This document shows positions 26,506-35,431 of a stretch of DNA of 64,000 nucleotides, piece by piece. Location: NCBI RefSeq assembly GCF_903819335.1, contig NZ_CAIJDE010000029.1, positions 347,741 to 411,740 of the forward strand. The letters run 5' to 3'. Source of the DNA: Flavobacterium panici (GTDB lineage Bacteria; Bacteroidota; Bacteroidia; Flavobacteriales; Flavobacteriaceae). Made by a program: the position numbers and the translations under genes. Under the pieces are notes generated by a model. The model searched no databases and had not been told where the DNA came from. It worked only from the letters and a program-made list of their open reading frames with translations. Position 1 is the first letter of the stretch; every line of letters starts with the position of its first letter.

Positions 26506-26722
26506 AAAACATTAAATATTGGAATAATATAACTTTTGAACTTTAAAATATAACACGAAATTTCTCAACGTGCTATAATTTTACAATTAAGAAATCAAAG
26601 CCCCGGTTTAGAAGGATTGATGAAGAAGAGGCTTTTTAAAATTATAGATATTATTAAGACAAACTTTTTACAAGTTTAGATTATAAAGAGAACATTGGTT
26701 ATGTTAGTTTATTTTTGAGAAA

Positions 26723-26752
26723 AAAGCTATTCTAAATTATTAGGGTAGCTTT
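26723..26752 (+). terminator. Hairpin with T-run before the DUF6526 gene
   Basis: Arms AAAGCTATTCTAA and TTAGGGTAGCTTT pair fully if two G-U pairs are allowed. The loop is 4 bases, and seven T residues follow after TTC. The 280-base gap 26506-26785 holds no other signal that I can support. Confidence 0.6.
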
Positions 26753-26785
26753 CTTTTTTTTTACATTTAACATAAAATTCCAATT

Positions 26786-27220
26786 ATGAAAATTCAAACT
26801 TACTACAATCATATTCGGTTTTACACTCCGCACCATTTTGTGTATTATCCTGTTTTAACGGTATTTCTTGTATTTAGTATTTACTTTGCTTCTACTACAA
26901 ATGATACTCTTATTTGGTCTTTTATAAGCGTTGTTTTTGTGTTTTTATTTTTCCTTGCTTATATGCTTCGCCAGCATTATGCGCTTATTTTACAAAACCG
27001 AATTGTACGCTTAGAACTTCGTTATCGCTACTTTACATTAACGGGTAAAAGACTGGAAGAATTTGAACATAAATTAACGGATGATCAAATATTTGCGTTA
27101 CGATTTGCTCCAGATGACGAATTTCTTCCGTTACTTGAGGATGCATTAAAAAATAACCTGACAGGTGACGCCATAAAAAAAGCTATCGTGCACTGGCGCG
27201 CAGATTATAATAGAGTTTAG
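26786..27220 (+). CDS. DUF6526 family membrane protein
   Basis: A 144-residue protein. Two membrane helices (about residues 20-38 and 44-62) follow a conserved start (QTYYNHIRFYTPHHFVYYPV). A soluble tail contains FALRFAPDDEFLPLLEDALK. The whole-length pattern matches DUF6526 proteins found across Bacteroidetes. The function is unknown. It is monocistronic and followed by a dispersed inverted repeat. Confidence 0.78.
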   Translation: MKIQTYYNHIRFYTPHHFVYYPVLTVFLVFSIYFASTTNDTLIWSFISVVFVFLFFLAYMLRQHYALILQNRIVRLELRYRYFTLTGKRLEEFEHKLTDDQIFALRFAPDDEFLPLLEDALKNNLTGDAIKKAIVHWRADYNRV

Positions 27221-27261
27221 GAAGGGATTTTAGATTCTCTCGATTAAACGATTTTTCGTTT

Positions 27262-27351
27262 CCTGCAAGGTTTTCAAAACCTTGTAGGTTTCTATATCAT
27301 GTCAATTTACTTGGAACATTTATACCTACAAGGTTTTGAAAACCTTGCAGG
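27262..27351. repeat. CCTGCAAGG family inverted repeat, copy 1
   Basis: 27-base arms (27262-27288 and 27325-27351), each itself a palindrome of the type CAAGGTTTTCAAAACCTTG. A close second copy lies at 42319-42406. It sits between two convergent genes. Confidence 0.88.
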
Positions 27352-27396
27352 AACGTCAATGAATTAAATTATTTTAAAAGCCTTATAACTTATAAC

Positions 27397-28572
27397 TCAT
27401 AACTTCTTACCTTTCATATAATTAAAAGGAATATAAAACAAAAACAGGCCTAACCAAACTATCGCAACTACAATAAAAAATATAGGCAAAATATTTGGGT
27501 GCAAATAATTTGGCTGGTATAAATAACGTTCTAAAGTCTGGAATTTTTCATTCAGGGCTTTTCTGTCAAAGTAATTTTCTATTCCTTCTAAACGTCTTTC
27601 CTGATTTTTAGCGTAATAAAAAACTTGAGACGTTAATTTTTGAGGAACAATATGTGTCTCGATATTATATTTTTTAAATAAAGTATCGAGTTTTTGAAAC
27701 TGTTTTGTCAACGAATCTTGCTTGAATTTATACAACAAATTATATCGTTTTACAGCAGCTTCATATTGCTGCTTTTCAACTGATTTACCATTAACAGGCT
27801 TATAAAGCGATTTGTTTTCAATGAAAATACAAATATCTTTATCATATTCAGGACTGACTTCGGTTCCTTTAAATACGATTTCTGTGCTGTCTCCAATAAC
27901 TGTTTGTTTGATTATCCTGTCTTTTACAATATTTACATCCAGTCCGACAAAATCGAAAATTGAATCTGCTTTTTTAGAAACTTTATTATAAGTTTCGGTT
28001 AAGACTTTTAGCGTATCAATACTGTAATAAGTCGTTACTGTACCAAATTGATCATGATAAATCAATTCTTGTTTTTCTTCTTTAATTACGGGATAAGGTT
28101 TTGGATATAAGATATTCTCGTAATTAAATAGTTTCTCTGAATAATAGGAGCTTGAATTATATAAAAACGGGTTTAAAACATTCAGTAATTGTTTGTCTTT
28201 GTTATAACTTTTCTCTGATAATTCTCCTTTCAGCTTTGCATTTTGTCCAAAACTAAAACTGATAAAAAAGGTTAAACTCACAAACGAAATCAGTAATAAG
28301 AAAAAACCAATCTTCAGGATTTTTCCAAAAGAATAATGTTGTCTTGCATGATTCTTCAATAAAAAAATAAGAAAGAAAAGCAAAAATAAACCGCTTATAA
28401 AAAAGTGGGAAATCGATACATCATCATAAAACTTAAATCGGTAAAACTCTGAATAAATATCAATTTTCTTAATTCCTTCAAAAGTAAAATAGCCATATAA
28501 AAAATAGGATAAATGAATTACTGCTAAAATGATAAAAGACTTAACGAGGTATTGCTTTAAAGCTTTGTTCAT
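27397..28572 (-). CDS. Uncharacterised membrane protein with large extracytoplasmic domain
   Basis: A 391-residue protein. Membrane helices are expected at about residues 10-30, 55-72 and 85-107, then a hydrophilic domain of about 240 residues rich in Tyr, Lys and Asp, and a last helix at about 362-382 (PNILPIFFIVVAIVWLGLF). The soluble part has a long helix around IFDFVGLDVNIVKDRIIKQT and a likely coiled segment (YKFKQDSLTKQFQKLDTLFK). I do not recognise the family. The layout suggests an envelope sensor or structural protein. It is a single gene facing a repeat. Confidence 0.6.
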   Translation of the reverse strand: MNKALKQYLVKSFIILAVIHLSYFLYGYFTFEGIKKIDIYSEFYRFKFYDDVSISHFFISGLFLLFFLIFLLKNHARQHYSFGKILKIGFFLLLISFVSLTFFISFSFGQNAKLKGELSEKSYNKDKQLLNVLNPFLYNSSSYYSEKLFNYENILYPKPYPVIKEEKQELIYHDQFGTVTTYYSIDTLKVLTETYNKVSKKADSIFDFVGLDVNIVKDRIIKQTVIGDSTEIVFKGTEVSPEYDKDICIFIENKSLYKPVNGKSVEKQQYEAAVKRYNLLYKFKQDSLTKQFQKLDTLFKKYNIETHIVPQKLTSQVFYYAKNQERRLEGIENYFDRKALNEKFQTLERYLYQPNYLHPNILPIFFIVVAIVWLGLFLFYIPFNYMKGKKL

Positions 28573-28807
28573 ATCTTAAGGGTTATACTCAAATATAAGC
28601 AATCGCAATGGCAATGACAAGACTCAATCTTAATTTTTGGTCTGTACAAGGTGTTTAAATCTCCTTTATAAATAAGTATTATCTGATAACTATATTTTTA
28701 CATACCTGAAAATCAAATAAATAAAATTCAAAAAAAATAATTTTAATGATTTTTTTTGTTAACTTTAATGATTGTAATCTCATTAATAAACCTAAAACCT
28801 CAATACC

Positions 28808-29722
28808 ATGAAAAAATTAGTTTATTTTTTGATAATTCCTCTCTCCTTTTTTTCGGCAAATGCACAGACAACCGCCGAAATAACAGACGAAAATACTTTA
28901 ACTACTGTAAAAAATAGTTCAGATGAATTTCAGAATTATGCTGCAGATGATCTTCCGTGGCATGGAAGGCGATTTAAAGCAACCGCTGGTGTATTTTTTC
29001 CCGTAAACAATACCGAAGTCGAAGTTAATGGAACAGGCGGAAGAATTGGAACTGATATTGATTTTGAAAAAGATTTAGGTTTTGAAACAAATACGGTTTC
29101 CTTTTTTGGCGCTTTTGAATGGCGCGCTTCCCGAAGATCCCGCTTTAATCTGGAGTACTTTTATTTAAAAAGAAATTCGGAAAAAACACTTCAAAAAGAA
29201 ATTGAATTTCAGGACCATACTTATCCGGTTGACGCAAGAGTTTCTGCTTTTTTAGACAATCAAATGATTCGATTTGCTTATGGATATGCCATAATATCTA
29301 AACCAAAATACGAACTTGGTTTATTGATTGGTGCGCACGTAATGCTAGCTGATGTTGGAATAGGACTTGTAGGAAATACGATAGAGGCATCATACAGAGA
29401 TAATGTTGATTTCACCGCTCCTTTACCTGATGTTGGAATCTGGGGTGAATTTGTACTTGGAAAAAAAGTGGGTTTATATGCGAATATAAATTATTTTGCT
29501 CTTAAAATAAATGATATCGACGGCCGAATTATCAGTTATAATTTATCGGTTTTATATAACGTTTATAAAAATTTCAGTCTTACGGCAGGTTATACGGGTT
29601 TAAATTTCAGGCTCGACGTAACTAAACCAAGAATTGATGGTTTCTTTAAATGGGGTTATAATGGGCCAACTTTAGCTGCAACGTACAGCTTTGGAAACCA
29701 TGTTAAGTTTTATAAACATTGA
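28808..29722 (+). CDS. Outer-membrane beta-barrel protein
   Basis: A 304-residue protein with a clear signal peptide (MKKLVYFLIIPLSFFSANAQ, cleaved after about residue 20). An acidic linker and alternating polar/hydrophobic strands with many aromatic residues at strand ends follow. The C-terminus LAATYSFGNHVKFYKH is a typical last strand region. It resembles OmpA-like or porin-family barrels of Bacteroidetes. No transport function can be assigned. It is preceded by about 235 non-coding bases and followed by a long repeat. Confidence 0.75.
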   Translation: MKKLVYFLIIPLSFFSANAQTTAEITDENTLTTVKNSSDEFQNYAADDLPWHGRRFKATAGVFFPVNNTEVEVNGTGGRIGTDIDFEKDLGFETNTVSFFGAFEWRASRRSRFNLEYFYLKRNSEKTLQKEIEFQDHTYPVDARVSAFLDNQMIRFAYGYAIISKPKYELGLLIGAHVMLADVGIGLVGNTIEASYRDNVDFTAPLPDVGIWGEFVLGKKVGLYANINYFALKINDIDGRIISYNLSVLYNVYKNFSLTAGYTGLNFRLDVTKPRIDGFFKWGYNGPTLAATYSFGNHVKFYKH

Positions 29723-29755
29723 GTTTTTGTTTCAGGTTTTGATCTATGCGGGTAA

Positions 29756-30162
29756 TTTTTTAACGCAAAGAACGCAAAGATTTTTACGCAAAGAGCGCTA
29801 AGTTTTTTTAATAAGGTAGGTTTTTATAAAACCAAAGTTCGCAAAGCTTTGTGTTGATATAGCTTTGCGAACTTTGGGCATTCTAAACGCAATCTATATC
29901 AAAAAAGCTTAGCGTCCTTTGCGTTAAAAAATTATGCGTTAAAATAAGCAATCCAATCAACACAAAGCTTTGCCAACTTTGGGCATTCTAAACACAATCT
30001 ACATCAAAAAACCTTTGCGCACTTTGCGTTAAAAATTATGCGTTAAACAAACAAATCCAATCAACACAAAGCTTTGCGAACTTTACGCATTGTAAATGCT
30101 ATCTATATCAAAAAAACTTAGCGTCCTTTGCGTAAAAATCTTTGCGCACTTTGCGTTAAAAA
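29756..30162. repeat. AACGCAAAG family inverted repeat, copy 2, with internal triplication
   Basis: The left half matches the copies at 10082 and 53046. The right half occurs three times in tandem: the anchor AGCTTTGCGAACTTTG or a close variant is at 29861, 29966 and 30070, a period of about 104-105 bases. The arms TTTTTAACGCAAAG and CTTTGCGTTAAAAA allow several alternative folds. The gap 29723-30301 contains no gene. Confidence 0.88.
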
Positions 30163-30233
30163 ATTATGCATTTAAAAAAAAACCGCAATACATTTAAATG
30201 AACTTATATAACTTATATGGTTTAAAAAAAACA

Positions 30234-30263
30234 AACCCGACATCTTTTGCAAGATATCGGGTT
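30234..30263 (-). terminator. Terminator of the polysaccharide utilisation operon
   Basis: A 13-base stem AACCCGACATCTT with one mismatch and a 4-base loop, 38 bases after the GH97 stop. On the minus strand a T-rich tract follows. Confidence 0.85.
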
Positions 30264-30301
30264 CATCCACTCAAACTTAACTCAAAATAATCTAAACTTT
30301 C

Positions 30302-32326
30302 TTATTTCTCGATTGGAGTGAATTTTATAGCTGTTCCTCCGCCAGCTGCCAATTTGATATTTAAAACGGTTTGGTTATTTACCTTTTGTTTTGAAATTTT
30401 AACCGGATAAGGATTTGTTTTATAGTTTGCTCCTGCTCCATCGGCATAAATTTCTGCTTCGTATTCTTTTCCTTTGTCTAAGAAAGATAATGTTACTTTA
30501 AGATCTCTGGCATCTTTGTTTGTAATAGAACCTAAATACCAGTTTTTCTCGTCCCAGTCTTTACGAACAATTGTGGTGTATTCTCCAATTTTAGAATCTA
30601 AAACTTTTGTATCCGACCATGTACACGGAACATCTTTTATAAACTGAAATTCTGGTTTATCAACATAATTCTCCGGTAAATCTGAAGCCATTTGCAGCGG
30701 ACTGAAAATAATCACATACAATGCCAGTTGATTTGCCAAAGTTGTTTGCACTCTTGCGCCTGAAGGAGTTTTATAATCAAAATTGAAATTCCCCGGTGTG
30801 TAATCAAACGGACCAGAAAGCATTCTTGTAAACGGCAATGTTGTTAAATGCTGAGGCGTATTTCCGCCGTCTACAGACCAAGCGTTATATTCCTGACCTC
30901 TTCCACCCTCTTGTGACATAAAGTTTGGATACGTACGCTGAATTCCGGTTCCTTTTATCGGTTCGTGATTGTCAATCATTATGTGATATTTGGCTGCTGT
31001 TTCGATTACTTTTCTGTAATGACGAGATGCGTACTGGCTGTCGTGCCATTCTTTTTTATCCAAATATTTATTTACATAACCCGTTTTAACTGAGTTCACA
31101 CCCATTTTTTGATACAATTTAAAGGCATCTTCAAGCTGGCCTTCATAATGTTTAGAAGCACCAGCTGTTTCATGATGACCTATTAATCGAACATTTTTTA
31201 TGGCAGCATATTTTGTAATTTCTTCCAGATTAAAATCCGGATACGCTTTTACAAAACTAAAGGCGCTGCCATCGGCAGTCCAGTCGCCGTCCCAGCCCTC
31301 GTTCCAGCCTTCTACCAGAACGCCGTCAAAATTGTTTTTCGCAGCAAAATCAATGTATTCTTTTGTATTTTTTGTTGTAGCACCGTGTTTTGGTCCTTGT
31401 CCCCAAGTGAATTTCTCCAAATGCATTCCCCACCAAATTCCAATGTATTTAGAAGGCGTAATCCACGAAAGATCTTCAATTTTTGAAGGTTCGTTCAAAT
31501 TCAGCATAATAGTCGAAGTCGCAACATCTCCCGGAGTTTCACCCACAACAACCGTTCTCCAAGGTGTTTTAAAAGGTGTTTCAGCATACACTTTTACACC
31601 ATCTGCCCAAGGCACTAAATCACTTTTGTATTGTTTATCACTTGTTTTTAAAAGTGTCATCGAAGCAAAATCAGTTAAGTTGGCTTCGTGAATCGCCACA
31701 TATAAATTCTCTTTTGTTTCAAAAGTTGCCGGAGTATTTATTGTATCTGTTTTACTGATAGCAGTTTTACGGTATTCACTTTCATAATAACTGTTTTCGC
31801 GGTGCACCGGAATCCACCAAACATCATTATTTGATTTAAAGGTAAATTGTGTGATTTCGTTTGAAATTTTCACTTTTCCTAAATTAGGCTGTTTTGGAAA
31901 TTCATATCTAAATCCTACACCATCATCAAATACTCTGAAAATAATATCAACTAAGCGCTCTTCTCCTTTTGATTCTTTTAAGTGAACAATCAATTCGTTA
32001 TGGTGATCGCGAACTTTTTTGAATTCTCCCCAAGGCTGTTCCCATGTTTGATCGACAGATTTTTCTTCAGTCGAAACCACTTCAAAACCTTCAGTCATTT
32101 TTTGAATTCCCTGAAATTCAAATCCCATTAACGAAGGTTCTATAACTGATTTTCCGTTTGAAGTAAAACTGTATTGAGGCTGACCTGAAACAGTTAATTC
32201 AAAAACTAATTCGGTCACTTTTCCCGGCGAATTAATTTTGTATGTTTTTTTAGTACCAGCACTGCAGGCGTAAATTAATATTGACGCTAAAGCAATTATA
32301 CAGTATCTATATCTTATGTTTTTCAT
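30302..32326 (-). CDS. Glycoside hydrolase family 97 (SusB-like alpha-glucosidase), lipoprotein
   Basis: A 674-residue enzyme with a lipoprotein signal (CIIALASILIYAC), so it is membrane-anchored at the cell surface or in the periplasm. An N-terminal beta-sandwich is followed by a TIM barrel with GWNEGWDGDWTADGSAFSF, DNHEPIKGTGIQRTYPNF and MSQEGGRGQEYNAW, then a C-terminal sandwich. The Glu in DNHEP and in GRGQE correspond to the base-type residues of inverting GH97 enzymes. The site VKTGYV has Gly where retaining alpha-galactosidases have an Asp nucleophile. An inverting alpha-glucosidase is therefore most likely. It is the last gene of the sus-type operon. Confidence 0.88.
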   Translation of the reverse strand: MKNIRYRYCIIALASILIYACSAGTKKTYKINSPGKVTELVFELTVSGQPQYSFTSNGKSVIEPSLMGFEFQGIQKMTEGFEVVSTEEKSVDQTWEQPWGEFKKVRDHHNELIVHLKESKGEERLVDIIFRVFDDGVGFRYEFPKQPNLGKVKISNEITQFTFKSNNDVWWIPVHRENSYYESEYRKTAISKTDTINTPATFETKENLYVAIHEANLTDFASMTLLKTSDKQYKSDLVPWADGVKVYAETPFKTPWRTVVVGETPGDVATSTIMLNLNEPSKIEDLSWITPSKYIGIWWGMHLEKFTWGQGPKHGATTKNTKEYIDFAAKNNFDGVLVEGWNEGWDGDWTADGSAFSFVKAYPDFNLEEITKYAAIKNVRLIGHHETAGASKHYEGQLEDAFKLYQKMGVNSVKTGYVNKYLDKKEWHDSQYASRHYRKVIETAAKYHIMIDNHEPIKGTGIQRTYPNFMSQEGGRGQEYNAWSVDGGNTPQHLTTLPFTRMLSGPFDYTPGNFNFDYKTPSGARVQTTLANQLALYVIIFSPLQMASDLPENYVDKPEFQFIKDVPCTWSDTKVLDSKIGEYTTIVRKDWDEKNWYLGSITNKDARDLKVTLSFLDKGKEYEAEIYADGAGANYKTNPYPVKISKQKVNNQTVLNIKLAAGGGTAIKFTPIEK

Positions 32327-32351
32327 TATTTAATTGTATTAATTACAACTC

Positions 32352-33596
32352 TTATTTTATTTCGTTTATTAACTGTTTTGCTTTTGCGGGCTGCATGGAA
32401 ACAAAAAAATTAAAAGCCTGATCCAGTTTATTCTGAGCATCTGCATTGCCTTTCTTTTCTACTCGCAGGTTGTACATTTTGCTTATATCCGGAAATACAG
32501 ATTCGGTATTTTTAACTCCGGCAAATGCTTTTACTTTTTCGATGTACGAGTAACCAAATTCAACTGTTGGTTCAAACATGGTTCCTTCTCCAAAGTCATT
32601 CCACGTAATTAACTGCAGGTAATTTAAATTGGCATTTTTAGCCATAGAAAGTGTTTCGTCTAGCGTTGCGCCATTGTTATGTTCAATTGTCCATCCAATT
32701 GCTACACCGCCTCCGCCATCGGCATAAAAATCTTTAAAACCAGGATAAGCACTTCCAATTGCTACAGAAAGTTTTGGTTTTGTATTGGTATAAAAATTTG
32801 TTAGATATGTACTGTTTTTATAAACCCACGCATATTCTCCAGATGCATTTGCTCCGGCTTCTACAGATTGATCCCAAAGGGTTAAAAAAGTTGGTTTTGT
32901 CGTTATGCTATTGAAAACGTTTGTCCATTCGGCAGGCGTTTGCAATACAATTGGCCCAAAATTTAATAACAATGGTTTTCCGTTTACTTTGATGTAGTTT
33001 GCATCATCAAAATAATTTTTCTCCATATAAGCTAAATCTGTTTTTGCTGCACTGGTTACAGAAATTGCTTTTCCGGCATTGACAACGTTTGTTGTAACTC
33101 TGTCTTCATAAACAATGGCATATTCCAAGCCCACTTTATCGAGCATGGCAATAAGCTGTTCTGTGTTTTCTTTTACCATTCTGTAATCATTGACATCGTA
33201 AGTTCCGTACCAGTCGATCAAAACACCATCAATTCCTGAATATTTCATCAATAATAAATGATTTTCAATCACATTTTTATCTCCCGAATGATATGGACCA
33301 ATAAGAGGATAATAGTAAGAGGCAATTTCCCTGCGGTTGTTTGCGCCTATAGTATTCGGATTTTTGTTTGCCATTGTCCAGTGGTATCCCCATTTTTTAT
33401 CGGCACTGCTTTCATTGGTTTCAAACCATGGCATATAGTGCACATAAATTTTGGTGCTGTTTGTTTTTTCAACTGCAACGGGTTTAAGCACTTCTGGTTT
33501 TACTGGTTCTTCGGGGCTTTTGTCATCGCTGCTGCATCCGGAAACGATTACAATGTTCAGTATCCCAAAAAACAATAATGTGATATATCTTTTCAT
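32352..33596 (-). CDS. GH71/GH99-like glycoside hydrolase, lipoprotein
   Basis: A 414-residue secreted lipoprotein (LNIVIVSGCSSDDKS). The barrel carries YVHYMPWFETNE, WGYHWTMAN, DGVLIDWYGTYD and the late motif ITWNDFGEGTMFEP, which together identify the GH71/GH99-like clan. The acid Glu in GEGT and the nearby WND are in place. GH99 enzymes cut alpha-mannan or mannosylated glycans inside the chain, and GH71 enzymes cut alpha-1,3-glucan. The partner GH97 favours an alpha-glucan, but the exact substrate is open. It lies 25 bases upstream of the GH97 gene and is separated from susD by a hairpin. Confidence 0.78.
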   Translation of the reverse strand: MKRYITLLFFGILNIVIVSGCSSDDKSPEEPVKPEVLKPVAVEKTNSTKIYVHYMPWFETNESSADKKWGYHWTMANKNPNTIGANNRREIASYYYPLIGPYHSGDKNVIENHLLLMKYSGIDGVLIDWYGTYDVNDYRMVKENTEQLIAMLDKVGLEYAIVYEDRVTTNVVNAGKAISVTSAAKTDLAYMEKNYFDDANYIKVNGKPLLLNFGPIVLQTPAEWTNVFNSITTKPTFLTLWDQSVEAGANASGEYAWVYKNSTYLTNFYTNTKPKLSVAIGSAYPGFKDFYADGGGGVAIGWTIEHNNGATLDETLSMAKNANLNYLQLITWNDFGEGTMFEPTVEFGYSYIEKVKAFAGVKNTESVFPDISKMYNLRVEKKGNADAQNKLDQAFNFFVSMQPAKAKQLINEIK

Positions 33597-33612
33597 ATTG
33601 ATTTAATTTTTA

Positions 33613-33829
33613 TTTTTTGCCACAGATTAAAAGGATTAAAATGATTAAAATGATTTTTTTTTATTGTATTTTATTTGCTCACTATCTGATTAAATTTCAA
33701 GCAGATTTTAATAGATTTAAGCAGATTGTGCAGATTTATTATACTTTAAAATTAGATCTGCTTTAATCTGCAAAATCTGCGTGAAACATTTTTTTAAATC
33801 TTTTTAATCCTTTTAATCTGTGGCAAAAA
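33613..33829. repeat. GCCACAGATTAAAAGGATT family inverted repeat, copy 2
   Basis: Outer arms near 33613-33641 and 33801-33829 (TTTTTGCCACAGATTAAAAG and its complement) enclose further CAGATTTTAAT words. The same family occurs around 7588-7682 and at 42236-42310. Here it lies inside the operon, between susD and the GH71/99-like gene. Confidence 0.8.
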
Positions 33830-33843
33830 TTATTTTTATAAAC

Positions 33844-33884
33844 ATGTCAGCCTTCCACGACTAACCAACATGGAAGACTGACAT
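33844..33884 (-). terminator. Hairpin directly after susD
   Basis: Arms ATGTCAGCCTTCCA and TGGAAGACTGACAT (one mismatch) with a 13-base loop, starting 9 bases after the SusD stop on the minus strand. The T-run after it is interrupted, so it may be an intra-operon attenuator or a 3' end protector that keeps susCD mRNA more abundant than the hydrolase mRNA. Confidence 0.6.
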
Positions 33885-33892
33885 TTTTGAAC

Positions 33893-35407
33893 CTAATTCA
33901 AAGGATACCCAGGATTTTGTTTCAGGTTTTTGTTTGTTGTTAAAACGGTACTTGGAATAGGGAAGATTGCTTTGTAAGCTTCTGTTGTTCCTTTTTCCCA
34001 CCATGGCAGGAAGAAAGTTCCAAAACGAATGTTGTCTGTTCTTCTTCTTCCTTCAAAAGTAAATTCCTTAAGCAATTCTTTATCTATAAAGTTAAGATCG
34101 ATTGTTGCCGGCATTTCTTCTCCTGCACGTGCTGTAACTTGTTGTACAAATGGTTTTGCTAAATCTGCAGATCCTAAACGAACGTAACATTCTGCCTGCA
34201 TCATTAAAATTTCGGCATAACGAATTACTACTAAATCGTGATCACGTTCCCAAGTTTCTCCGGCTTTCATTTCGTATTTTCCTAAACGAACACCTTCATT
34301 TTCTTTTGCATCGGCAACACTTGTAACTGTTTCTGTATAGGTTAATGGTTCTCCATTATCCATTGTAATTACAGTTCCTGTTGCTAAGTTGATTTGATCT
34401 CCGGCAACCATACATTTTTTTCTTTTGTCTGTATCGGCAAATTCAGAATAAACTCCCGGCTGCGCGCACATTCCGTTTGCACTCCAAGGATAATCCCCTA
34501 CTGGAGAAATTGTCAATTTATGAAGGTAATGACAAGACATTGAACTCATGTAATTTCCAACTGTTCCTGCTTTTGAATCGTAAGGAATTGCGAAAATAAT
34601 TTCAGGAGATTTCTCGTTTTGAGTTGCAAAATTGGCAAAGAAATCAGGAGCTAATGTGTAACCTGAAATTTTCTGGCACATGTCGATACAATCCTGCCAG
34701 CGCTCTGTTCCTATAAAAGCTTTTGAGTTCAAATATAATCTTGCTAAAAGAGCATAAGCCACATTTTTTGTCATTTTTGAATACACTACATTTCCAGTTA
34801 AATGCGGAATGGCGTCTGTTAATTCTTTTTCAACAAAATCGTAAACTTGTTTTCTTGTAGAATTTGTTGGAAGTGCTGTATCTGCAAAATCTACAACAAT
34901 TGGCACATTTCCGAATAAGTCTAAAAGATTGTAATAGTAATACGCTCTTAACGCTTTTAATTCAGCATAAATTGGTGCTTTTGCATTAGCTGTCAATGAC
35001 GATTTATCGATTTGATAAATGATGGAATTGATTTTTGCAATTCCGGTATAGTTGTAACGCCAAGCCGAAAGAATCATACGGTTGTCTGCTTTCCAGGTAT
35101 GTTTTTGTGCATCCTGATATTGTCCGCCATCGTACCAGTTTGTTCCTCTGGTAGGAATTGTAGCTTCATCAGAAACCGTTTCGTTCAAAAAGAATACGTA
35201 TTCGCAGGTTGGGTAATTGTTTGAAATTCCATCTGCAAAACCTCTTAACGAAGAATACGCCCCGCCCACTAATGCATCAATTTCTTTTGGAGTATTTCCA
35301 AAATTTCCATCTTCTACTCTATCATATAATTGTTCATCCAGATCGGTACATGATGATATCGTAAAAAGCATGCTTACTAATATTGCTGCTGTTATTTTGA
35401 TTTTCAT
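33893..35407 (-). CDS. SusD/RagB family glycan-binding lipoprotein
   Basis: A 504-residue surface lipoprotein (signal ending SMLFTISSC). It has the helical TPR-like scaffold of the family: AELKALRAYYYYNLLDLFGN, VAYALLARLYLNSKAF, then DHDLVVIRYAEILMMQAECY, and the C-terminal FEGRRRTDNIRFG and FPIPSTVLTTNKNLKQNPGY. It binds the glycan at the cell surface and forms the lid of the SusC channel. It lies 24 bases after the susC stop. Length is normal. Confidence 0.95.
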   Translation of the reverse strand: MKIKITAAILVSMLFTISSCTDLDEQLYDRVEDGNFGNTPKEIDALVGGAYSSLRGFADGISNNYPTCEYVFFLNETVSDEATIPTRGTNWYDGGQYQDAQKHTWKADNRMILSAWRYNYTGIAKINSIIYQIDKSSLTANAKAPIYAELKALRAYYYYNLLDLFGNVPIVVDFADTALPTNSTRKQVYDFVEKELTDAIPHLTGNVVYSKMTKNVAYALLARLYLNSKAFIGTERWQDCIDMCQKISGYTLAPDFFANFATQNEKSPEIIFAIPYDSKAGTVGNYMSSMSCHYLHKLTISPVGDYPWSANGMCAQPGVYSEFADTDKRKKCMVAGDQINLATGTVITMDNGEPLTYTETVTSVADAKENEGVRLGKYEMKAGETWERDHDLVVIRYAEILMMQAECYVRLGSADLAKPFVQQVTARAGEEMPATIDLNFIDKELLKEFTFEGRRRTDNIRFGTFFLPWWEKGTTEAYKAIFPIPSTVLTTNKNLKQNPGYPLN

Positions 35408-35431
35408 TTTTTATATTTTTGAGTTAATCGC

